Source: DATFGK01 sp046712825 (GTDB taxonomy: Bacteria; Actinomycetota; AC-67). From it: 11,534 nt of DNA. Position numbers and translations under genes: made by a program. Where the stretch lies: assembly GCA_046712825.1 (NCBI GenBank), contig JBKKCR010000184.1, forward strand, positions 1 through 11,534, read 5' to 3'. Below are positions 1 to 6,493 of the stretch, in pieces. The notes below the pieces were generated by a model. The model was not told where the DNA came from, did not search any database, and saw only the letters and a list, made by a program, of their open reading frames with translations. Each line of letters opens with the position of its first letter. Position 1 is the stretch's first letter.

Positions 1-80
1 CACCAGCCCGGCCATTCGATCGCACCGGCGAAGACGCGCTTCGAACCGACCTCGAGGTAGACGTCGATCTTCGCGGTCAC
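1..80 (-). CDS. Conserved protein of unknown function, N-terminal fragment (runs off left edge)
   Basis: The minus strand opens with GTG at 80-78 and reads without a stop to the window edge, giving about 26 residues that begin (M)TAKIDVYLEVGSKRVFAGA and end IEWPGW. An in-frame TAG lies four codons upstream of the GTG, so no longer start exists; the Shine-Dalgarno match is poor. The peptide resembles the start of a conserved uncharacterised actinobacterial protein family, as far as I recall, but I cannot name a function. It lies 43 bases downstream of the C39 peptidase on the same strand and may be co-transcribed with it. Only the first residues are visible, so length and domain content are unknown. 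Confidence 0.6.
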   Translation of the reverse strand, partial: MTAKIDVYLEVGSKRVFAGAIEWPGW

Positions 81-123
81 GTCAGAGTTCTAACGCGCCG
101 CGCGAGATCGAGCCGAACCGGCC

Positions 124-1596
124 TCAGCCTCTGACCACGACCGCGCGCCTGAAGTACTTGGTGAACTCGTCGAACTGCTTGAGGGAGACCTTGCGGCGAG
201 CCCCACCCGACGGGTTGTGGATGATGAACGAGGTGGGTTTCCAGGACTTCCCGTGGAATCCGACGACGACCCACACGTGCTCGACCGACCATGCGGTGAT
301 CCACTCGCCGTCCCACGCCTTCCACGTCTTTTTGTAGATGCCCGTCCCGCCACGGTGCGCGCCCCAGACGATGACGGGGAAGCCCTGTGCCACGTACCGG
401 GCGATGGTCGCGCGAGATGGGTTCTTGAGCTTGACCGCGGGACGGCACGGGCTGAACTTCGTCGAAGCGGACGCGATCGGTGCGTAGTGCACGCCGTATC
501 CGGTCGACATCATCTTGCCGTTGGGCCGTCCGACGAACGTCTTGTTGGGGTTGCCCCAGCGCCGGATGTTGCCCTTCTTCGGGCGCTTGTCCACGCCGAC
601 GACCTTCAACACGTCCCAGTCGCGGTCGATCGAGCCCGGCTTGAAGAAGTTGTGTGCCATTCGGAGCGAAGCCGCCTCACACGAGAGGCGATGTTGCTGG
701 TGGTACCAAGGGACCTTGAGCCGGACGCCGCCGTCCGAGTAGCGGTGCCACTTCGGGGTCACGTGCTTCACGTAAACGGTCTTGGTCACGCCGAGGCGTG
801 TCGGTTCCTCCGGTAAACGCGTCGTGATGCGGTAAGACCCACTAGAGCCGGCTTTGAGCGAGAGGGACGCGGACCCACCGGCGAGCGGGCGGTCGTACGA
901 GGCGTAATGCCCCCACGTGCTGGGAGACACCTTGCGCTCGATGGTCACCTTGATCGTCCCAGACGACGTGGAGGTCGTCGTCGAACCGATCACGAACGTG
1001 TTGCTCTTGACGACCTCGTGATATCCGGTGCAGCCGTCCTTGATGCGGTGGCCGTAGACCTTGGTGCTCAGGTTCGCCGGCAGCTTGACGCTCGCGTCGA
1101 AAGAGAACGACGCTTCGTTCACTCCGGGGTCGTCGGGATCCGGCGGCGACGCCCAGAGGGCGACGTCGTAGGTCTCGCCGTCGCTCAGCCAGTGCTCGAC
1201 CGAGCAGGCAGACGAGGTTGCGCAGGCATCCGACGAGGCCGCCGGCGCTGATGTGGGGGGAGCGCTCGACGACGTGTCCGCTTCGTGGACGGCGACCCTG
1301 CAGAGGGACAAGGAGCCGTCGAGGTCGTCGGTGACCGTCATGCGGAGGAGGCTGTCCGCCGTGGCGGTCGTCCTGAAGACGGCGACGTGGGCGTACCCGC
1401 TCGGATGGGACTCGGAGGGACAGGGTCCTCCTGCGTCGGCCTGCTCGGTGGTTCCTGCGACCTTCACCTCGCCGAGCGATCCCTCATCTGGGAGCAGGCT
1501 AGACGGCGGAGCTGCTTCTGCAGACAAAGGTGCGGCGATCACGAACAGGATCGAGGCGAGCCCTGCGGCCAGGCCTCTCCCGATCGACGGGCGCAT
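124..1596 (-). CDS. Secreted C39-family cysteine peptidase-like protein (490 aa)
   Basis: The start chosen is the ATG at 1596, preceded by GGAAGGG at about eight bases and followed by a clear signal peptide: MRPS, basic residues, a hydrophobic stretch to about residue 25, and an Ala-rich cleavage zone near AEAA. Upstream in-frame ATGs at 1617 and 1716 have no ribosome site and would bury the signal. Residues about 30-280 form a low-complexity, Ser/Thr/Ala-rich exported region with several Cys, probably beta-rich and not assignable. The C-terminal 200 residues look like a Peptidase_C39_2 (papain-like) domain: VPWYHQQHRLSCEAASLRM with Gln 300/301 and Cys 306, His 440 in EHVWVVVGF, and Asn 461 in IHNPSGG as third catalytic residue. 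Likely role: extracytoplasmic cleavage of peptide or cell-wall substrates (inference). Unlike bacteriocin-processing C39 domains it is not fused to an ABC transporter. Confidence 0.75.
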   Translation of the reverse strand: MRPSIGRGLAAGLASILFVIAAPLSAEAAPPSSLLPDEGSLGEVKVAGTTEQADAGGPCPSESHPSGYAHVAVFRTTATADSLLRMTVTDDLDGSLSLCRVAVHEADTSSSAPPTSAPAASSDACATSSACSVEHWLSDGETYDVALWASPPDPDDPGVNEASFSFDASVKLPANLSTKVYGHRIKDGCTGYHEVVKSNTFVIGSTTTSTSSGTIKVTIERKVSPSTWGHYASYDRPLAGGSASLSLKAGSSGSYRITTRLPEEPTRLGVTKTVYVKHVTPKWHRYSDGGVRLKVPWYHQQHRLSCEAASLRMAHNFFKPGSIDRDWDVLKVVGVDKRPKKGNIRRWGNPNKTFVGRPNGKMMSTGYGVHYAPIASASTKFSPCRPAVKLKNPSRATIARYVAQGFPVIVWGAHRGGTGIYKKTWKAWDGEWITAWSVEHVWVVVGFHGKSWKPTSFIIHNPSGGARRKVSLKQFDEFTKYFRRAVVVRG

Positions 1597-1687
1597 CCGG
1601 ATCCCTTCCAATGCCATGTTCGAGTGGGCGAGAACTGCACGAGGGTACGGACTCCGCTCTCGACGTATCGGCGCGAGACGCGGTTCT

Positions 1688-1716
1688 TTTAAATGCACCG
1701 TATCCCGACGGCCCAA
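1688..1716 (-). promoter_or_regulatory. Possible promoter for the C39 peptidase gene
   Basis: On the minus strand TTGGGC (1716-1711) and TTTAAA (1693-1688) are separated by 17 bases. The -10 element is a 4/6 match and the -35 element 3/6. The implied leader would be about 85 nt. TTTAAA is one of few AT-rich spots in the 217-base gap 1597-1813. No riboswitch-like fold was recognised in the leader. Confidence 0.25.
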
Positions 1717-1781
1717 ACGCGCCCCATCGAAGAACCTAAGGTGCGTTTCTCCCGCGGAGGCTCATTTCGGATCGACGACAT

Positions 1782-1807
1782 CCGGCCGGCAGGACCTCAC
1801 CGGCCGG
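1782..1807 (-). terminator. Terminator-like hairpin after the ABC exporter operon
   Basis: Two copies of CCGGCCGG (1782-1789 and 1800-1807) pair as an 8-bp all-GC stem around a 10-base loop, starting seven bases after the permease stop codon at 1814. There is no following T-run, as is common in high-GC bacteria. Because CCGGCCGG is self-complementary, the same element is also a direct repeat (CCGGCCGGCAG at 1782-1792 and 1800-1810). Confidence 0.5.
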
Positions 1808-1813
1808 CAGAGC

Positions 1814-2623
1814 TCAGCGGCTGGCCGCCCGCTTGTACTGCCGGACCGATAGCGGGACGAAGATCGCCAGGATGACACCGACCGAGATGAGCACGTACAG
1901 AACCGGGTGGTTCAGCGACCATGCGCTGGATGCCGACGTCTCCGGGATCGTATTCCCGAATGCCTCGCGAGCCGCCTGCGCCACCGCTGAGACGGGGTTC
2001 CACTCGGCGATGGTTCGCAGCCCGGCGGGGAGGTTCTGGCTCGGGACGAACGTGTTTGCGACGAAGGTCATCGGGAAGATGACCATGAACGACGCGTTGT
2101 TCACGACCTCGACGCTCCGCACGAGCAGCCCCACGTAGGACATGACCCACGAGATCGCGTAGGCGAAGAGCAGGATCAGCAAGAAGCCGCCGATCGCTTC
2201 CGGGATCGATGTGCGGATCCGCCACCCCACGAGCAACCCGGTGATCGACATCACCACGAGCGAGATGGAGTTGTTGACGATGTCGCTGGCGGTCCGGCCG
2301 ATCAACACTCCGGCTCGGGCCATGGGCAACGAGCGGAAGCGGTCGATGATCCCTTTCTGCATGTCGTCGGCGATGCTGGCGCCCGAGAAGGTCGCGCCGA
2401 ACACCACCGTCTGCGCGAAGATGCCGGCGAGCAGGAACTCACGATAGTTCAGGCCGCTGCCCGGGACGTCGATCGAGCCGCCGAACACGTACGCGAACAG
2501 CAGCACGAACATGATCGGCGACATGGTGGTGAACACGAGGACGTCGGGCAAGCGCTTGAGCTTGATGACGTTGCGCTTCGCGATGATGGCGCCGTCGGCG
2601 AGTGCATACGCGAAGCTGGTCAT
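1814..2623 (-). CDS. ABC-2 type exporter permease, DrrB-like (269 aa)
   Basis: Integral membrane subunit of an ABC exporter; it forms the transport path in the cytoplasmic membrane with the ATPase encoded just upstream. The protein begins with a cytosolic stretch (RNVIKLKRLPDVLVF, typical of ABC-2 permeases) and has about six hydrophobic segments near residues 30-50, 63-83, 108-127, 142-168, 172-192 and 236-258, ending in a basic tail (SVRQYKRAASR). Length is usual for the DrrB/ABC-2 family. The ATG overlaps the ATPase stop in ATGA (2623-2620) and has a strong GAGAAGGAG site inside the end of the ATPase gene, so the two are translationally coupled. The substrate cannot be read from the sequence; relatives export drugs, lipids or polysaccharide precursors. 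Confidence 0.9.
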   Translation of the reverse strand: MTSFAYALADGAIIAKRNVIKLKRLPDVLVFTTMSPIMFVLLFAYVFGGSIDVPGSGLNYREFLLAGIFAQTVVFGATFSGASIADDMQKGIIDRFRSLPMARAGVLIGRTASDIVNNSISLVVMSITGLLVGWRIRTSIPEAIGGFLLILLFAYAISWVMSYVGLLVRSVEVVNNASFMVIFPMTFVANTFVPSQNLPAGLRTIAEWNPVSAVAQAAREAFGNTIPETSASSAWSLNHPVLYVLISVGVILAIFVPLSVRQYKRAASR

Positions 2624-3633
2624 CGTACGGACTCCTTCTCTCGTGTCTTGTTCTTGTCTGTGCCCTTCTTTCCGTCCGGGCTCGGAGCGTCATCGAACTC
2701 TGCCGCGTGGCCGGTGAGCGTCAGGAAGACATCGTCCAGCGTGGGCCGGCGCAGGCCGGCCTCGAAGATCGTCACGCCGCTCTTCTTCAGCTCACTCAGG
2801 ACCTTCTCGAGTGAATCCGCTCCGCTCGACACGGCCGCCGTGAGCGTGCGACTCTCCTCGTCGACCCCGACGTCCGAGCAGAGGCTGGTCATGACCGATC
2901 GCGCTTTTGCGACGTCATCCTGGGTCGCGACCACGACCTCCACGCGCTCGCCGCCGATCTTCATCTTGAGCTCGTCGGCCGTGCCGTGAGCGATCATGCG
3001 CCCGTGGTCGATGACCACGATGTCGTCGGCGAGCCGGTCCGCCTCTTCCATGTACTGGGTGGTGAGAAGCAGCGTGCTCCCGCCGCGTACGAGCTCGCGG
3101 ATCGTGTCCCACATGCCGATGCGGCTGCGCGGGTCGAGCCCTGTCGTCGGCTCGTCGAGGAACAGCACTTCTGGAGAGGCGACGAGCGCCGCGGCGAGAT
3201 CGAGTCGCCGCCGCATCCCCCCCGAGTACGTCTTCGCCGTCCGATCGGCCGCCTCGTTGAGATCGAACTGTTCCAGCAGCTCGTGGGCACGGGCCTGGGA
3301 CCTCTTCTTGCCGAGGTGATAAAGGCGGCCGACCATTTCGAGGTTCTCATAGCCGGTGAGGTGCTCGTCCACTGCGGCGTTCTGGCCGGAGAGCCCGATG
3401 CGCTCGCGCACTTTGTCCGGTTCTCGGAGAAGGTCTATGCCCGCGACCTCGGCCGAGCCGGCGTCCGGCTCGAGCAGCGTCGCGAGGATCCGCACGGCCG
3501 TCGTCTTGCCCGCGCCATTCGGCCCGAGCAGTCCGAGCACGGTGCCCTTGGGAACCGCCAGGTCGAGCCCGTCGAGCGCGGTGACCTCTCCATAGCGCTT
3601 GACCAGCCCCGACGTTCGGATCATGTCGGTCAT
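2620..3633 (-). CDS. ABC exporter ATP-binding protein, DrrA-like (337 aa)
   Basis: Cytoplasmic ATPase that drives the adjacent ABC-2 permease. Motifs in order: Walker A GPNGAGKT (37-44), Q-loop Gln 84 (GLSGQN), signature YSGGM (136-140), Walker B VLFLDEP (156-162), D-loop GLDP (165-168). The switch residue is Gln (LLLTTQYMEEAD, Gln 193) in place of the usual His, which is characteristic of the daunorubicin-resistance DrrA group. The C-terminal part has the DrrA-type RRPTLDDVFLTLTG motif (about 295-308) and then a charged, probably disordered tail. Start: ATG at 3633 with AGGGGG five bases upstream; the codon before it is TTG, which is a less likely start. No regulator gene is adjacent, so inducer and substrate remain unknown. 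Confidence 0.93.
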   Translation of the reverse strand: MTDMIRTSGLVKRYGEVTALDGLDLAVPKGTVLGLLGPNGAGKTTAVRILATLLEPDAGSAEVAGIDLLREPDKVRERIGLSGQNAAVDEHLTGYENLEMVGRLYHLGKKRSQARAHELLEQFDLNEAADRTAKTYSGGMRRRLDLAAALVASPEVLFLDEPTTGLDPRSRIGMWDTIRELVRGGSTLLLTTQYMEEADRLADDIVVIDHGRMIAHGTADELKMKIGGERVEVVVATQDDVAKARSVMTSLCSDVGVDEESRTLTAAVSSGADSLEKVLSELKKSGVTIFEAGLRRPTLDDVFLTLTGHAAEFDDAPSPDGKKGTDKNKTREKESVR

Positions 3634-3845
3634 CAAAGCCCCCTACGTGGTGGGTCGGTTCTCGGTTTCCTTCGAAGCATAAGACGGCACTCTGACAGCA
3701 AACTCATCGATCCACCCAGGTCTTCCCGGTGAGGAAAGATCGCGATGAGTTTTCATCCGTCTCACGGTCCAACCTTGCGAAGAACCTGCGGGCGAGGTTA
3801 GACCCAGTGGGTAAGTACCGGTAGGTCGGGTCGAAGGGAGCAGGC
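3634..3845. other. Divergent intergenic region between exporter and VOC gene
   Basis: This 212-base gap must hold the promoters for the leftward exporter operon and the rightward VOC gene. I see only weak candidates: TTGCGA (3775-3780) with TAGACC (3799-3804) at 18 bases for the plus strand, and TATGCT-like sequence for the minus strand without a properly spaced -35. A short ACCCAGTGGGT inverted repeat lies near 3803-3813. No operator or RNA gene is recognisable. Confidence 0.4.
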
Positions 3846-4211
3846 ATGAACCTGAACAGCATCCTGATCGGGTCCGAGGACCCGAAGCGCCTTCGGGAGT
3901 ACTACTCGAAGGTCTTCGGAGCTACGGCCTTCGAGGACGGCGACTTCGCCGGCTGGCAGATCGGTAACGGTTTCGTGACCGTTGGGTCGCACGATCAGAT
4001 CAAAGGGCAGAACCGCGATCCCGGCAGAGTGATCTGGAACATCGAGTCCTCCGACGTCAAGGCCGACTTCGAGAAATTCAAGGCGAACGGAGCAACGGTG
4101 GTCCAAGAGCCCTACAAGCCTCAGGGGTCGACCGAGATGCCGGGCGAGATGTGGGTCGCCACGTTCTCCGACCCCGACAACAATTACTTCCAGCTCATGA
4201 GCACGATGTAG
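3846..4211 (+). CDS. VOC-fold (glyoxalase/bleomycin-resistance-like) protein, 121 aa
   Basis: One vicinal-oxygen-chelate domain: the opening beta strand and helix SILIGSEDPKRLREYYSKVFG (shown in parts), central VIWNIESSDVKADFEKF, and the closing DPDNNYFQLM are typical of the family. The usual metal ligands seem absent: there is no His or Glu in the first strand, and the final Glu of the DPDGNxFEL pattern is Gln here. A metal-dependent glyoxalase or dioxygenase role is therefore doubtful; binding or sequestering a small molecule is an alternative (inference). Start: ATG with AAGGGAG (3834-3840) five bases upstream. It is transcribed away from the exporter and is followed by a hairpin at 4223. 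Cytoplasmic; no signal peptide. Confidence 0.85.
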   Translation: MNLNSILIGSEDPKRLREYYSKVFGATAFEDGDFAGWQIGNGFVTVGSHDQIKGQNRDPGRVIWNIESSDVKADFEKFKANGATVVQEPYKPQGSTEMPGEMWVATFSDPDNNYFQLMSTM

Positions 4212-4222
4212 CGCTCGGATTC

Positions 4223-4267
4223 GTGGTGGGGGTTCGTTGGTGAGAGCTACGAGCGAACCCCCACTGC
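4223..4267 (+). terminator. Strong hairpin after the VOC gene
   Basis: GTGGGGGTTCG (4226-4236) pairs perfectly with CGAACCCCCAC (4254-4264), an 11-bp stem that extends to 14 positions with two wobble pairs, around a 17-base loop. It starts 12 bases after the stop codon. There is no T-run, so it is either a high-GC type terminator or another structured RNA/DNA element. Confidence 0.5.
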
Positions 4268-4338
4268 TGCGCTAGGTACCTTCTTCGACAAGATTTACAA
4301 CCTGATTCGGCGGGAACTCCCGTCTCCCGTGCTGGGAT

Positions 4339-4365
4339 CCTCCGCCCGGCCGCGACGGGCGGAGG
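4339..4365. terminator. Second strong hairpin in the same gap
   Basis: CCTCCGCCCG (4339-4348) and CGGGCGGAGG (4356-4365) form a perfect 10-bp stem with a 7-base loop; T4338 and A4366 add one pair. No T-run follows on the plus strand. It stands free of any gene, 128 bases after one stop and 118 bases before the next start. A terminator or a transcript leader structure are both possible. Confidence 0.4.
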
Positions 4366-4422
4366 AATCGTTTCGAGCGGGTCACTTCGAGCCGAGTGGC
4401 GTATCTCATACGTATTGGGGTG

Positions 4423-4450
4423 TTGTCTGGTCTTGGGGGGGGTCCATAGT
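4423..4450 (+). promoter_or_regulatory. Possible promoter for the small exported protein
   Basis: TTGTCT (4423-4428) and CATAGT (4445-4450) are spaced by 16 bases, each a 4/6 match to the sigma-70-type consensus, about 30 bases before the start codon. The spacer contains a run of eight G. Moderate to weak evidence. Confidence 0.3.
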
Positions 4451-4482
4451 GGGATTGTCCGACTCGTGGAGAGGGGAGCCCC

Positions 4483-4971
4483 ATGTCGAGGCGTTTGATG
4501 GCTGGGTTGCTGTTGGGGGCGTTGGCGTTTGCGTTGGTTCCGGCTGAGGCGTCGCACGCGTCTCGTGTGTACCTACTGCAGGGTCGGATCAGTGCGGTGG
4601 GCTTGCAATACACGGCGTCGGGAAAGGCGTGTTTCCCGTCGTGCGCCGCGTCGGCGAAGCCGGGGTCTTTTAGCTTCGTCGGGACGGTGGGAACGAGCGA
4701 CTCCATCATTCCACCCAACCCCATCATTCCACCCAACCCCGTCCGGGTGGGTGTGGGGACGATGGACTTGTCGTGGCCGGATGACGGGGTGGAAGGTTTT
4801 GCGTCGAGGGTCCGGTTTTCGCGGCTGGTTTTCACGCCTCGGTTGATTGTTGGTTGGGGTTCTGTTGTCTCTGGTGCGCGTCGGGGTTTGAGGGTTGCTG
4901 TGACGATCGCGTATCCGACCGACCCCGTCCGGTCTGCCTCGTCCTTGCTGGGCGCGCTGGTGTTCGTGTAG
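4483..4971 (+). CDS. Small exported protein of unknown function (162 aa)
   Basis: I do not recognise a family. The start has a strong site (GGAGAGGGG, 4468-4476) and encodes a clear signal peptide: MSRR, a hydrophobic core LMAGLLLGALAFALVPA, and a likely cleavage near EASHA (about residue 26). The mature part of about 136 residues has two close Cys (CFPSC) and a tandem IIPPNP repeat near residue 76, and looks beta-rich with many Val, Gly and Ser. Codon use differs from the neighbours: 10 of 16 Leu codons are TTG, and many Gly, Val and Ala codons end in G or T, whereas flanking genes favour C. This hints at a different origin or relaxed selection. Upstream are two hairpins, downstream a small one. 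Overlapping frames lack a ribosome site and signal peptide. Confidence 0.7.
   Translation: MSRRLMAGLLLGALAFALVPAEASHASRVYLLQGRISAVGLQYTASGKACFPSCAASAKPGSFSFVGTVGTSDSIIPPNPIIPPNPVRVGVGTMDLSWPDDGVEGFASRVRFSRLVFTPRLIVGWGSVVSGARRGLRVAVTIAYPTDPVRSASSLLGALVFV
4703..4740 (+). repeat. 18-bp tandem repeat inside the small exported protein
   Basis: The unit CCATCATTCCACCCAACC occurs twice head to tail with two extra bases (2.1 copies). It encodes IIPPNP twice without disturbing the frame. Perfect identity between copies suggests a recent duplication. Confidence 0.9.
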
Positions 4972-4972
4972 C

Positions 4973-4986
4973 GCGAGCCCCCTCGC
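4973..4986 (+). terminator. Short hairpin right after the exported-protein gene
   Basis: GCGAG (4973-4977) pairs with CTCGC (4982-4986) over a CCCC loop, one base after the stop codon. The stem is only 5 bp and has no T-run, so this is weak. The rest of the gap to 5173 contains a TCTTCGAAGA palindrome (5088-5097) and no recognisable gene. Confidence 0.25.
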
Positions 4987-5173
4987 TGTCAGCTATAGGC
5001 TTGGGGCGTCGTGGGCGCTTCGACACCGCGAGACGAGGGGATTCAAGCTGGCGGTGGACGACGCCGGGCCGCTGAAGACTATGAACATCTTCGAAGAATG
5101 TCGTTCGACACGCGCAGGTTTCATGGCTGGTCTCGTGTAGTTGGAACTTTCACCGGCAACATGAGAAGCTCAG

Positions 5174-5611
5174 ATGATGCGTGAAGTCGTTCGTGAAGAG
5201 GTCACCGTTGACCGGCCCAATCCGGTCGCTTGGAATCACCTCGCGGCGCTGGAACGATGGCCCTCGTGGGCGGGCCATATCCGGCGTATGGATCCGACGC
5301 CACCTGGCGCTTTGACGGCCTCGACGAGCGTCGTTCTCTACTTGCGCAGGGGTCCTCGGACCACCATGACGGTAACTGAGTACGAGCCGCCGAGACGCTG
5401 GGTATGGGAGGGTCGTTCGTTCGGGACGGTGACTCGGTTCGAGCACCGGTTCGAGCCGCTTGGAGACACCGGTACCCGCATCTGGTTCCTGGCATGGATG
5501 GGCGGTCCGTTGGCCCGGCCAGGGGGATGGTGGTTCGGCAGAATGATGCGGCGGCACCTTTCACGCGCCTTACCGAAGCTGAAGGCCGAGATCGAGGAAA
5601 GCACCGGCTGA
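5174..5611 (+). CDS. SRPBCC (START/Bet v1-like) family protein, 145 aa
   Basis: The N-terminal half (VREEVTVDRPNPVAWNHLAA then LERWPSWAGHI) and the middle (TTMTVTEYEPPRRWVWEG, then FEHRFEPLGDTGTRIWF) match the polyketide cyclase/dehydrase type of SRPBCC fold, a hydrophobic-pocket ligand-binding domain; the C-terminal helix (MMRRHLSRALPKLKAEIEE) is also typical. Its ligand or reaction cannot be told. There are two adjacent ATG codons (5174 and 5177); a weak GAGAAG site lies upstream. No signal peptide, so cytoplasmic. It appears to be a single-gene unit with 202 bases before and 240 after. Confidence 0.82.
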   Translation: MMREVVREEVTVDRPNPVAWNHLAALERWPSWAGHIRRMDPTPPGALTASTSVVLYLRRGPRTTMTVTEYEPPRRWVWEGRSFGTVTRFEHRFEPLGDTGTRIWFLAWMGGPLARPGGWWFGRMMRRHLSRALPKLKAEIEESTG

Positions 5612-5631
5612 CGACGACGGCCTCGATTCCA

Positions 5632-5802
5632 CTACGACGGCAAGGCGTTCCGGCTCAGTGAGCTCCCGTTTAGGAACGTGAGCAGATCCTTGTCGAAATA
5701 CCCCATCGTCTTTCGGTCCCAACCGGCTCGTGCCGGTGACGTATCCACGCCAGGATGACGCTCCGCGAAATGGATGGTCAAGGCGGCAGCGTTGGTATCG
5801 AC
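5632..5802 (-). pseudogene. Possible C-terminal remnant of a lost gene (speculative)
   Basis: In the gap between the SRPBCC gene and msrA the minus strand reads 56 codons to a TAG at 5634-5632 with mostly G/C third positions and protein-like composition, including AALTIHFAERHPGVDTS and KTMGYFDKDLLTFLNG. The frame continues open into msrA on the opposite strand, but that part must be shadow. There is no convincing start codon or ribosome site. It could be the tail of an enzyme whose front was lost, or chance openness in GC-rich DNA. A perfect 6-bp hairpin, ACCGGC-TCGT-GCCGGT (5722-5737), lies inside it. Confidence 0.2.
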
Positions 5803-5851
5803 GCACGGGCGGTTAGGATTTGCCCGACCACCGTGAGCGAGGGAGTGCTCG

Positions 5852-6493
5852 ATGTTCCACAAGCGACCGACCACCATGCCGGCGGCCGACGAGGCGCTGC
5901 CGGGACGTGCCGACGCCATGCCCGTCCCCGAGACGCACGACGTGCTGGGGACGCCGCTCCAGCCGCCCTTCCCGGAGGGCACGGGGCGAGCCATGTTCGG
6001 GATGGGGTGTTTCTGGGGCTCCGAGCGGATCTTCTGGCGGCTGCCCGGCGTCTTCACGACGTTCGTCGGCTACGCCGGGGGGCTTACCCCTAACGCGAGC
6101 TATGAAGAGGTCTGCAGCGGCCGGACGGGCCACAACGAGGTCGCCGTCGTCGTCTACGACCCGGAGAAAGTCCCGTACGAACGTCTGCTCAAGGAGTTCT
6201 GGGAGAACCACGATCCCACGCAGGGGATGCGCCAAGGCAACGACGTCGGGACGCAGTACCGCTCGGGGATCTACACCTTCTCCGACGATCAGCGAGCCGT
6301 AGCCGAACGCTCGCGCGACGCCTACCAGCGGTCGCTATCCGACAAGGGTTACGGCACGATCACGACCGAGATCGAGCCCGCCGGCGAGTTCTTCTACGCC
6401 GAGCCGTACCACCAGCAATATCTGTCCAAGAACCCGAGCGGGTACTGCAACCACGGCTTCTGTCAGGTCGAGTATGCGCAGCCGACCGGCTAG
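5852..6493 (+). CDS. msrA: Peptide methionine sulfoxide reductase A (213 aa)
   Basis: Reduces methionine-S-sulfoxide, free or in proteins, back to methionine; a cytoplasmic oxidative damage repair enzyme recycled by thioredoxin. The catalytic motif GCFWGSE has the nucleophile Cys 53; other family signatures are FVGYAGG (71-77), Glu in YEEVCSGRTGHNEVAVV, FWENHDPTQ (116-124) and GTQYRSGIY (133-141). Two C-terminal Cys (199 and 204, in GYCNHGFCQ) fit the resolving pair of the three-Cys MsrA class, although spacing is shorter than the usual GYC...C arrangement. Length equals the E. coli-type long form. Start: ATG with GAGGGAG (5839-5845) six bases upstream. The end overlaps the predicted start of the PrmC-like gene by 20 bases. 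Confidence 0.96.
   Translation: MFHKRPTTMPAADEALPGRADAMPVPETHDVLGTPLQPPFPEGTGRAMFGMGCFWGSERIFWRLPGVFTTFVGYAGGLTPNASYEEVCSGRTGHNEVAVVVYDPEKVPYERLLKEFWENHDPTQGMRQGNDVGTQYRSGIYTFSDDQRAVAERSRDAYQRSLSDKGYGTITTEIEPAGEFFYAEPYHQQYLSKNPSGYCNHGFCQVEYAQPTG

Noticed and set aside
217..816. Plus-strand frame opposite the C39 peptidase (199 codons)
   Set aside because: No ribosome site or recognisable domain; opposite strand has catalytic motifs and a signal peptide.
124..3633. A bacteriocin-type system of C39 peptidase plus ABC transporter
   Set aside because: The exporter is of the ABC-2 DrrAB type, not a peptidase-containing transporter; a hairpin and 217 bases separate them, and no double-Gly leader peptide gene was seen.
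3664..3705. Minus-strand promoter TTGCTG ... TATGCT ahead of the exporter
   Set aside because: The spacer is only about 14 bases, too short for a usual sigma-70-type promoter.
4272..4835. Minus-strand frame across the hairpin gap and exported-protein gene (187 codons)
   Set aside because: It crosses both the non-coding hairpin region and the opposite-strand gene, with low-complexity composition and no ribosome site seen.
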